A DNA stretch of 64,000 nucleotides from Paraburkholderia edwinii (GTDB lineage: Bacteria; Pseudomonadota; Gammaproteobacteria; Burkholderiales; Burkholderiaceae). Under the pieces are notes generated by a model that worked only from the letters and a program-made list of their open reading frames with translations, was not told where the DNA came from and ran no database searches. Positions 17,266-24,550 of this stretch are shown in pieces; the stretch's first letter is position 1, and each line of letters opens with the position of its first letter. The position numbers were made by a program, and so were the translations under genes. The stretch is from positions 1,612,001 through 1,676,000 of the forward strand of contig NZ_CP080096.1 in the NCBI RefSeq assembly GCF_019428685.1, written 5' to 3'.

Positions 17266-18108
17266 ATGCCAGAATCGAATCCCCCGCTGGACGCCTGGGT
17301 GGGCCGCAGCGAATCCCAGGACGACTACGTGTCCGCGTTTCCTGTCACGGCGCTTGCAGCCACGCTCGAGCGCGAGGTGTCCCCGAACACCGTGCCGCCG
17401 CTATGGCACTGGTTGTACTTTCTGCCGGTCGCGCCACTTTCCGGCGTCGGCCCCGACGGCCACCCGAAGCGCGGCGGTTTTTTGCCGCCGGTCGAATTGC
17501 CGCGGCGCATGTGGGCGGGCGGACGCCTGACGTTTCTTACACCGCTCGAAGTCGGCGATACAGCCACGCGCACGTCGACGATCGAAAAAGTCAACGAAAA
17601 AGCCGGCCGCACCGGCAGGCTCGTATTCGTGACCGTTGCGCATCGCATCGCGCAGGCGGGGCGCGTCGCGATCGAGGAAGAGCAGGATATCGTCTACCGC
17701 GATCCGCCGTCGCCGTCCGAAGCGAGCAAGGAACCCGAGCGCGCGCCCGGCGGCGAACGCTGGAGCCGCGAGATCCATCCTGATCCGGTGATGCTGTTCC
17801 GCTACTCGGCGCTCACGTTCAACGGCCACCGCATTCACTACGACTACCCGTATGTCACGCGGGAAGAAGGTTATCCAGACCTCGTCGTGCATGGTCCGCT
17901 GATCGCGACCTGCCTGATCGACCTCGTGCATCGCGAAGCGCCCGACGCCGTGGTGCGCCGCTTCGAGTTCCGCGCGCAGCGGCCGACTTTCGCGAATCGC
18001 CCGTTCAAGGTATGCGGCGTGCCTTCGGCCGACGGCAAGAGCGTCGAGCTATGGGCCCAGGACCACGAAGGCTATCTGACGATGCGCGCGACCGCGCATC
18101 TCGCGTAA
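17266..18108 (+). CDS. FAS1-like/MaoC-type dehydratase, candidate itaconyl-CoA hydratase (Ich-like)
   Basis: This 280-aa protein starts MPESNPPLDAW, with GGAGAC just ahead. The C-terminal half has the hot-dog hydratase signature (LTFNGHRIHYDYPY then VVHGPLIATCLIDL); the N-terminal half is the degenerate second hot-dog seen in mesaconyl-C4-CoA and itaconyl-CoA hydratases. The expected reaction is reversible addition of water to a C5 unsaturated dicarboxylyl-CoA. It is the first gene of an operon whose other members (CoA-transferase, CitE-like lyase, acyl-CoA dehydrogenase, PrpD) match the P. aeruginosa itaconate locus. Which exact substrate is used is inference. Confidence 0.8.
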   Translation: MPESNPPLDAWVGRSESQDDYVSAFPVTALAATLEREVSPNTVPPLWHWLYFLPVAPLSGVGPDGHPKRGGFLPPVELPRRMWAGGRLTFLTPLEVGDTATRTSTIEKVNEKAGRTGRLVFVTVAHRIAQAGRVAIEEEQDIVYRDPPSPSEASKEPERAPGGERWSREIHPDPVMLFRYSALTFNGHRIHYDYPYVTREEGYPDLVVHGPLIATCLIDLVHREAPDAVVRRFEFRAQRPTFANRPFKVCGVPSADGKSVELWAQDHEGYLTMRATAHLA

Positions 18109-18141
18109 GCGCGCGGCTGAGCGACTGGCTCAGCCACTGCC
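18106..18141 (+). repeat. Degenerate 12-bp tandem repeat starting at the stop codon
   Basis: Three imperfect 12-base units (TAAGCGCGCGGC, TGAGCGACTGGC, TCAGCCACTGCC) begin at the TAA stop of the hydratase gene. The third has lost the stop. The likeness to the arrays at 10694 and 34439 makes chance less likely, but the match is weak. Confidence 0.45.
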
Positions 18142-18177
18142 TGCGTCACACATAGAAACCGATTGACCCGATCCATC

Positions 18178-19341
18178 ATGCAGACCACACATTCAGATTC
18201 CTTCACCGACATCCGCGAAGCGGTACGCGACCTGTGCTCGCAATTTCCGGCCGAATACTTCCGTAAGATCGACGAGGAGCGCGGCTACCCCGAAGCCTTC
18301 GTTGAAGCGCTGACGAAAGCCGGCTGGCTCGCCGCGCTGATTCCGCAGGAATACGGCGGTTCGGGCCTCGGCCTGACCGAAGCGTCGGTGATCATGGAGG
18401 AGATCAACCGCGCGGGCGGCAACTCGGGTGCGTGCCACGGCCAGATGTACAACATGGGCACGCTGCTGCGGCACGGCTCGCAGGAACAGAAGGAACGCTA
18501 TCTGCCGAAGATCGCCAACGGCGAATTGCGCCTGCAATCGATGGGCGTGACCGAGCCGACCACCGGCACCGATACGACGAAGATCAAGACGACGGCCGTG
18601 CGGCGCGGCGACCGTTACGTAGTGAACGGCCAGAAAGTATGGATTTCGCGCGTCCAGCATTCGGACCTGATGATTCTGCTCGCGCGCACCACGCCGCTTT
18701 CGGATGTGCAGCGTAAGTCTGAGGGCATGTCGATCTTTATCGTCGATCTGCGCGAAGCAATCGGTCATGGCCTGTCGGTGCAGCCGATCATGAATATGGT
18801 CAATCATGAGACCAACGAACTGTTTTTCGACAACCTCGAAATTCCCGCGGAAAACCTGATCGGCGAGGAAGGCAAGGGCTTCAAGTACATCCTTGACGGC
18901 CTGAACGCCGAGCGCACGCTGATCGCGGCCGAATGCATCGGCGACGGCTACTGGTTCGTCGACAAGGTGTCGCAGTACGCGAAGGAACGCATCGTGTTCG
19001 GCCGGCCGATCGGGCAGAACCAGGGCGTGCAGTTTCCGATCGCGCGCTCGTTCGTCAATGTCGAAGCCGCGAGCCTGATGCGTTTCGAGGCGGCACGCCG
19101 CTTCGATGCAAACGAGCCGTGCGGCGCGCAGGCGAATATGGCGAAGCTGCTGGCTGCCGACGCATCGTGGGAAGCGGCGAACGCGTGCCTGCAATTTCAC
19201 GGCGGCTTCGGCTTCGCATCCGAATACGACGTCGAACGCAAATTCCGGGAAACGCGCCTGTATCAGGTCGCGCCGATCTCGACAAACCTGATCCTGTCGT
19301 ACGTGGCCGAGCATATCCTCGGCCTGCCGCGTTCGTTCTGA
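18178..19341 (+). CDS. Acyl-CoA dehydrogenase family protein
   Basis: This 387-aa flavoprotein has the family signatures MGVTEPTTGTDTTKIKT (substrate/FAD loop) and LQFHGGFGFASEY near the C-terminus. The usual C-terminal catalytic Glu (YEGT) is replaced by YQVAP; instead a Glu occurs in GLNAERTLIAAE, where isovaleryl-CoA dehydrogenase keeps its base. Electrons should pass to an electron transfer flavoprotein, and etfBA lies 8 kb away. ATG at 18178 is preferred; a TTG at 18163 is possible. In the itaconate locus this gene's substrate is not established; methylsuccinyl- or a related branched C5 CoA ester is a reasonable guess. Confidence 0.85.
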   Translation: MQTTHSDSFTDIREAVRDLCSQFPAEYFRKIDEERGYPEAFVEALTKAGWLAALIPQEYGGSGLGLTEASVIMEEINRAGGNSGACHGQMYNMGTLLRHGSQEQKERYLPKIANGELRLQSMGVTEPTTGTDTTKIKTTAVRRGDRYVVNGQKVWISRVQHSDLMILLARTTPLSDVQRKSEGMSIFIVDLREAIGHGLSVQPIMNMVNHETNELFFDNLEIPAENLIGEEGKGFKYILDGLNAERTLIAAECIGDGYWFVDKVSQYAKERIVFGRPIGQNQGVQFPIARSFVNVEAASLMRFEAARRFDANEPCGAQANMAKLLAADASWEAANACLQFHGGFGFASEYDVERKFRETRLYQVAPISTNLILSYVAEHILGLPRSF

Positions 19342-19351
19342 GGAGCTGGAC

Positions 19352-20530
19352 ATGCGACCTCTCGATGGCATCAAGGTGGTCACGCTCGAGCATGCGATTG
19401 CCGCGCCGTTCTGCACGCGGCAGCTCGCGGATCTCGGCGCGCGCGTGATCAAGGTGGAACGTCCCGGCGCAGGCGATTTCGCGCGCGGCTACGATGAACG
19501 CGTGAACGGCATTTCCTCGCATTTCGTATGGACCAACCGCTCGAAGGAAAGCCTCACGCTCGATGTGAAAAACCCGGAAGCGGCAGCGATTCTCGCGGCC
19601 TTGCTCGCCGATGCCGACGTGCTCGTGCAAAACCTCGCGCCGGGTGCGGCCGAGCGTTTGGGCCTCGGCTATGACACGCTATCGGCTGAGCATCCGCGGC
19701 TGATTGTTTGCAATATCTCCGGGTACGGCGAGGATGGCCCGTATCGCGACAAGAAAGCGTACGACCTGTTGATCCAGAGCGAAGCGGGCTTTCTATCGGT
19801 GACGGGCTCGCCCGATGCGCCCGCGAAAGCCGGCTGTTCAATCGCCGATATCGCGGCGGGCATGTATGCGTACACGAATATCCTGAGCGCGCTGCTGCTG
19901 CGCGGCCGAACCGGTAAGGGCTGCCGCATCGACGTGTCGATGCTCGAGAGCATGGTCGAGTGGATGGGATACCCGATGTACTACGCGTTCGAAGGGCAAA
20001 CGCCGCCCGCGTTGTCGGGCGCCTCGCACGCGACGATCTATCCGTATGGGCCTTTTATGGCCGGCGACGGCCGCACCGTGATGATGGGCCTGCAAAACGA
20101 GCGTGAATGGCGGCTCTTTTGCGAAGACGTGCTGGGCCGGCCGGAACTCGCCACCGACGAGCGCTTTTCGTCGAACTCGAAACGCAGCGCGGCGCGCGAT
20201 GCATTGCGCGACATCATCGTGCAGGCGTTTTCGGGCATGAGCGCGGCGCAGGTCATGGAGCGGCTCGACAAGGCCGGCATCGCCAATGCGCAGATGAACT
20301 CGATGCAGGACGTCTGGGCGCATCCGCAATTGAAAGCGCGGGAACGCTGGACCTCGGTCAGCACCTCCGCGGGTGTCGTGCCGGCGTTGCTGCCGCCGGG
20401 GCTCGGCGAAAACTTCGCGCCGCGCATGGACGCGGTGCCTGCGCTTGGCGAGCATACCGATGCGATTTTGCGCGAGCTCGGTTACGACGCCGCGCGGATT
20501 GCCTCATTGCGCAGCGCAAAAGCGGTTTGA
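19352..20530 (+). CDS. Class III CoA-transferase (CaiB/BaiF), candidate itaconate CoA-transferase (Ict-like)
   Basis: This 392-aa enzyme opens with the family's MRPLDGIKVVTLEHAIAAP and carries the catalytic Asp166 in SIADIAAGMYAYTNIL, followed by the GKGCRIDVSMLE strand. It moves CoA between carboxylic acids by way of an aspartyl-CoA mixed anhydride. AGGAG precedes the ATG, 10 bases after the acyl-CoA dehydrogenase stop. In the operon it would activate the free acid, most likely itaconate with succinyl-CoA as donor, before hydration and cleavage. Oxalate or mesaconate are alternative acceptors. Confidence 0.85.
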   Translation: MRPLDGIKVVTLEHAIAAPFCTRQLADLGARVIKVERPGAGDFARGYDERVNGISSHFVWTNRSKESLTLDVKNPEAAAILAALLADADVLVQNLAPGAAERLGLGYDTLSAEHPRLIVCNISGYGEDGPYRDKKAYDLLIQSEAGFLSVTGSPDAPAKAGCSIADIAAGMYAYTNILSALLLRGRTGKGCRIDVSMLESMVEWMGYPMYYAFEGQTPPALSGASHATIYPYGPFMAGDGRTVMMGLQNEREWRLFCEDVLGRPELATDERFSSNSKRSAARDALRDIIVQAFSGMSAAQVMERLDKAGIANAQMNSMQDVWAHPQLKARERWTSVSTSAGVVPALLPPGLGENFAPRMDAVPALGEHTDAILRELGYDAARIASLRSAKAV

Positions 20531-20603
20531 ATCCGGCGCGGGCGCATTGCGCCACGCACACTGAACGCCGCATATCGAATACTGGATTGAATACCGGAGA
20601 CTC

Positions 20604-22058
20604 ATGATGACGTCCACCTCGTCGACCGCTGCAGCGGGCGATCACAGCAACCCGAGCAACCAGGGCAACCCGAGCGAAGTACTCGCCACCTTCGCCGCGA
20701 ATCTCGCCTTCGAGGGCATTCCGCATGAGGTGATCGAGCGCACCGTCAATCTCTACGTCGACTGGGTCGGCTCCGCGCTTGCAGGCAAGGGCGCGCGGCC
20801 CGTCGAAAGCATCGCGAAGTTTGCCCGCGCGACAGGCCCGTCGGACGGTCCCGCCGAAGTGTTGATCGACGGCAGCCGCACGTCGCCGTTCTTCGCCGCG
20901 ATGGTCAACGGCGCCGCATCGCATTTCGTCGAACAGGACGATGTTCATAACGGCTCGGTGTTTCATCCGGCCGCGGTTGTATTCCCGGTCGCGCTCGCGC
21001 TGGCGCAGCAGCTCGGCGCATCGGGCCGCGAGATGATCACGGCGGCCGTGGCCGGCTACGAAGTCGGCATCCGCATTGGCGAATTTCTCGGCCGTTCGCA
21101 CTACAAGGTGTTTCATACGACAGGCACGGCGGGCACCGTCGCGGCCGCTGCGACGGCGGGGCGCCTGCTCAAGCTGTCGCCGGCCGCGATGCTCGACGCG
21201 TTCGGCTCCGCTGGCACGCAGGCTGCGGGCCTGTGGGAATTCCTGCGCGACGCCGCCGATTCGAAACAGCTGCATACGGCAATGGCCGCCGCGAACGGCC
21301 TGATGGCCGCGCAGCTCGCGGCCGACGGCTTCAAAGGCGCAAAACGCATCCTGGAAGGCGCGAAAGGAATGGCGGCCGGCATGTCGACCGATGCCGATCC
21401 CGCGAAGCTCGTCGACCGGCTCGGCGAGCGCTGGGCCACCGTCGAAACCTCGTTCAAGTATCACGCTGCATGCCGCCATACGCATCCGGCCGCCGACGCG
21501 TTGCTCGACGTCGTTGTCAAGAATAAGCTGAAGCCGCAGGAGATCGAACGCGTGGTCGCGCATGTCCATCAGGGCGCGATTGACGTGCTCGGCGCAGTCG
21601 TCAAGCCGCAGACCGTGCACCAGGCGAAGTTCAATATGGGCACCGTGCTCGCGATCGTCAGCCATTACGGTTATGCGGGCGTCAATGAGTTCGAGCAGCA
21701 TTTTCTCGCGGACCCGGTCGTCGCGTTTCGCGGCAAGGTCGAGATGGTCTACGACGAAGAGGTGGACGGCGCGTATCCGGCGCGCTGGATCGGCAAGGTC
21801 AGCGTGTATCTGACCGATGGCCGCGTGCTGCGTGGGCGCGTGGACGAGCCGAAGGGCGACCCGGGAAATACGCTGTCGCGCGACGAAATCTCGACAAAGT
21901 TGAGGCAACTGGTGAAGTTTTCCGGTGCGCTTGCCGAGGCGGACGTCGATGCACTGCTCGAAGCAGCATGGTGCATTGTCGACGAGCCGCGCCTCGGGGA
22001 CATCGTCGGGCAGCTTGCGACGGCGCGTCACGCCAACCCTGCGGCGGCCGCAGCATGA
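20604..22058 (+). CDS. MmgE/PrpD family protein
   Basis: This 484-aa protein belongs to the family of 2-methylcitrate dehydratase (PrpD), aconitate decarboxylase (ACOD1) and iminodisuccinate epimerase. The hallmark HTTGTAGTVAAAATAG (residues about 172-187) and a later ACRHTHPAADAL region are present. It has a Ser/Thr/Asn-rich N-terminal extension of about 20 residues. Two ATGs stand in a row, with GGAG ahead of the first. A PrpD-like gene also sits in the P. aeruginosa itaconate cluster, where its role is not known to me; given ACOD1's chemistry, cis-aconitate or a C5/C6 tricarboxylate is plausible. Confidence 0.85.
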   Translation: MMTSTSSTAAAGDHSNPSNQGNPSEVLATFAANLAFEGIPHEVIERTVNLYVDWVGSALAGKGARPVESIAKFARATGPSDGPAEVLIDGSRTSPFFAAMVNGAASHFVEQDDVHNGSVFHPAAVVFPVALALAQQLGASGREMITAAVAGYEVGIRIGEFLGRSHYKVFHTTGTAGTVAAAATAGRLLKLSPAAMLDAFGSAGTQAAGLWEFLRDAADSKQLHTAMAAANGLMAAQLAADGFKGAKRILEGAKGMAAGMSTDADPAKLVDRLGERWATVETSFKYHAACRHTHPAADALLDVVVKNKLKPQEIERVVAHVHQGAIDVLGAVVKPQTVHQAKFNMGTVLAIVSHYGYAGVNEFEQHFLADPVVAFRGKVEMVYDEEVDGAYPARWIGKVSVYLTDGRVLRGRVDEPKGDPGNTLSRDEISTKLRQLVKFSGALAEADVDALLEAAWCIVDEPRLGDIVGQLATARHANPAAAAA

Positions 22059-22894
22059 GCGCCCCGTGCTCGTATCTGTTCGTGCCGGGCAACCGGCCCG
22101 ATCGCTTCATCAAAGCGCGCAACGCAGGCGCCGATGCGGTGATCTTCGATCTCGAAGACGCGGTGCAGCCCGCTGAAAAAGGGCTCGCGCGCGACGCGGT
22201 GGTGAATGGGCTCGATGCTGCGGGAGCGCCTGCCGATGCACCGCATCATCCTCCCATTTACGTGCGCATCAACGGCGCGCAAACCGAATGGTTCGCCGAC
22301 GACGTTGCCGCACTGGCCGCGCATCCCACTCTGGCAGGTCTCATTCTGCCGAAGGCCGAAGACCGCGAATCGATCGCGGCGATCCGCAAGCGCGCGCACG
22401 CGGCGCTGACTATATCGCCGATCATCGAATCGGCGCGCGGTTATGCGCGGCTCGACGAAGTATGCGGCGCCGTGTCGGTTGACCGCCTGATGTTCGGCAC
22501 GCTCGACTTTCAGCTCGATCTTGGCATGGAAGCGAACGACGACGAACTGATCGTGTTCCGTTCCGGCATCGTGCTCGCCTCGCGTGTGGCCGGTCTTGCC
22601 GCGCCTGTCGACGGTGTATCGACCTCGATCGACGATCCGCAGTCGGTCGAAGCCGACGCGCGCCGCGGGAGACGTCTCGGTTTCGGCGGCAAGCTGTGCA
22701 TTCACCCGAAGCAGCTCGCTGCCGTGCATCGTGCCTATGCATGGAGCGAAGCCGAGTACGAATGGGCGAAGCGCGTGCTGCACGCGGTCGAAGCCAGCGG
22801 TGGCGCCGCGGTGGCCGTGGACGGCAGGATGGTCGACATGCCCGTCATTCTGAAAGCGCAGCGCATCGCAGCCACCCCGCGCCGCAACGAATAG
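22055..22894 (+). CDS. CitE-like HpcH/HpaI lyase, candidate citramalyl-CoA lyase (Ccl-like)
   Basis: This 279-aa TIM-barrel lyase starts at an ATG overlapping the PrpD stop (ATGA). Visible motifs are YLFVPGNRPDRFIKA (CoA binding), AVIFDLEDAV (metal and substrate acids), PIIESARGY and MFGTLDFQLDLGM. CitE homologues in such operons cleave (S)-citramalyl-CoA to acetyl-CoA and pyruvate, the last step of itaconate breakdown; malyl-CoA or hydroxymethylglutaryl-like substrates are alternatives. The tight coupling to the preceding genes supports one pathway. Confidence 0.83.
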   Translation: MSAPCSYLFVPGNRPDRFIKARNAGADAVIFDLEDAVQPAEKGLARDAVVNGLDAAGAPADAPHHPPIYVRINGAQTEWFADDVAALAAHPTLAGLILPKAEDRESIAAIRKRAHAALTISPIIESARGYARLDEVCGAVSVDRLMFGTLDFQLDLGMEANDDELIVFRSGIVLASRVAGLAAPVDGVSTSIDDPQSVEADARRGRRLGFGGKLCIHPKQLAAVHRAYAWSEAEYEWAKRVLHAVEASGGAAVAVDGRMVDMPVILKAQRIAATPRRNE

Positions 22895-23063
22895 CATTCG
22901 GTTTTGCTGAAGGCGGCCTTTGAAAAAAGCAAATTGCGTGGCCGCGCGACAGACGGCACTCTTCCCAGATAGCAGAAATGCATCGCCATTCGCCCGGTGC
23001 ATGCAAGTGCTCGTCCAGAAGCACGGCGAAAGGTTTTGAACACAACCAATAACGGAGACGGAT

Positions 23064-24482
23064 TTGGCTATCGTCAATTCGGGCGCTCGCCTCGATCGCC
23101 TGCCCATTACGTCGTTTCACTGGAAGATCCTGTTCCTGATCGGAGCAGGCGCCTTCCTCGACGCTTTCGATATCTACCTTGCAAACGGCGCGTTGGCCGC
23201 GATGGTGAAGACCGGGTTTACCGATCTGCACGTCGGCTCGTTTTTTATTTCGGCGACCTTTCTCGGCATGATGATCGGCGCCGGGCTGTCCGGCTATCTC
23301 GGCGACCGCTTCGGCCGGCGCTATTCGTATCAGGCGAATCTGGCGATTTTCGGGCTCGCGTCGATTGCGGCGGCGTTTGCGCCGAATATCTACTGGCTTA
23401 TTTTTCTACGTCTTCTGATGGGCATCGGTCTGGGCGCCGAACTCGTCGTGGCGGCCGGCACGCTTAGCGAATTCGTGCCTCCCGGTACGCGCGGCCGCTG
23501 GATTTCGCTGCTTGCGCTGATTACGAACTCGGGGCTGCTCGGTGCGACCGCGATTGGCTACTGGGTGATTCCGCATCTCGGCTGGCGCTATATGTTCGCG
23601 ATCGCGGGCGTCGGCGCGATGATCGTCTGGGTGCTGCGTCACCGGATGCCGGAATCGCCGCGCTGGCTCGAAACGGTCGGGCGTCTCGACGAAGCGGAAG
23701 CGACGGTCGCGGGAATCGAGCGTGAAGTCGCGGCGAAGGTCGGAAAGTTGCCGCCGGTCGCGCATGTGTTCAATCACGAAGCGCCGCGCGCGCCGTTTTC
23801 GGCGCTGTTCGAACGCGGCGTGATCGGCCGCACGCTGGTTGCGGCGCTGACGTGCATGGCGATCAATATGTCGTTGTACGGATTTGTCGCATGGCTGCCG
23901 ACATTTTTTGTCAAGGAAGGCCTGACCATCGTGCAATCGCTCGGCTTCGTGCTGCTGATGTCGTTCGGCGCGCCGATGGGTGCGGTGGTCGGCTACTTTA
24001 TCGCGGACCGGTGGGGGCGGCGTAACGGGCTCGTGCTGTTTTCGGTGCTGACGGTCGTGCTTGGATACGTCTATGTGCAGATGCGCGATCCGGCGGCGAT
24101 TTCGGTGGTCGGCTTCGCACTCGTGACGACGATCTATACGGTCTGCACGCTGGGGCTGTTCGGCTATATCCCCGAGCTGTTTCCGACCACGCATCGGTTG
24201 CGCGGCACGGGTGTAGCGGGAACGTGCGGGCGCGCGGCGTCGATGAGCACGCCTTATGTCGCAATCGTGCTGTACACGCATTTCGGTGTGACGGGCGTGG
24301 TGTCGATGGTGAGCGCGGTGCTGGTGCTGATGAGCGTCGCGATTCTCGTGCTGCGTATTGAAACAAGCCAGCAGACGCTGGAAGCGATTGCGCCGGAGAT
24401 CGCGCCCGAAAACGGGGCAAATGAAGGCGCGGTGGACGGTATGGACGTGGTGGCGAACCGGTCGACGCAACGCGTGATGTGA
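23064..24482 (+). CDS. MFS transporter, probable dicarboxylate uptake
   Basis: This 472-aa inner-membrane permease has about 12 hydrophobic segments, the loop 2-3 motif GYLGDRFGRRYSY and its echo DRWGRRNG in the second half, in a sugar-porter/aromatic-acid-like arrangement. Translation probably starts at TTG 23064, because GGAG lies six bases ahead and the protein then begins AIVNSGARLDRLPIT. A 169-base gap separates it from the lyase, but no other gene or clear terminator intervenes. It likely imports the acid degraded by the operon. The stop codon TGA begins an 11-base duplicated unit, followed by a terminator. Confidence 0.82.
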   Translation: MAIVNSGARLDRLPITSFHWKILFLIGAGAFLDAFDIYLANGALAAMVKTGFTDLHVGSFFISATFLGMMIGAGLSGYLGDRFGRRYSYQANLAIFGLASIAAAFAPNIYWLIFLRLLMGIGLGAELVVAAGTLSEFVPPGTRGRWISLLALITNSGLLGATAIGYWVIPHLGWRYMFAIAGVGAMIVWVLRHRMPESPRWLETVGRLDEAEATVAGIEREVAAKVGKLPPVAHVFNHEAPRAPFSALFERGVIGRTLVAALTCMAINMSLYGFVAWLPTFFVKEGLTIVQSLGFVLLMSFGAPMGAVVGYFIADRWGRRNGLVLFSVLTVVLGYVYVQMRDPAAISVVGFALVTTIYTVCTLGLFGYIPELFPTTHRLRGTGVAGTCGRAASMSTPYVAIVLYTHFGVTGVVSMVSAVLVLMSVAILVLRIETSQQTLEAIAPEIAPENGANEGAVDGMDVVANRSTQRVM

Positions 24483-24501
24483 ATGGCGCGTGAACGGCGC
24501 T
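24480..24501 (+). repeat. 11-bp duplication starting at the stop codon
   Basis: TGAATGGCGCG is followed directly by TGAACGGCGCT. The first TGA is the stop of the MFS gene. The second unit runs into the terminator stem. Confidence 0.6.
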
Positions 24502-24533
24502 CCGCAAGCAGGCCGCTTGCGCTTGCGGAGCGC
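24497..24533. terminator. 13-bp perfect hairpin ending the CoA-ester operon
   Basis: GCGCTCCGCAAGC pairs with GCTTGCGGAGCGC around an 11-base loop. It lies 15 bases after the MFS stop and 18 bases before the end of the convergent large gene, so it is suited to both strands. Confidence 0.75.
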
Positions 24534-24550
24534 TCAGGAAGAAACCCGGT

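Noticed and set aside
20358..22031. A 557-codon open frame on the minus strand
   Set aside because: It is the high-GC antisense shadow of the CoA-transferase and PrpD genes, with Arg/His/Asp-rich, low-complexity content and no motif.
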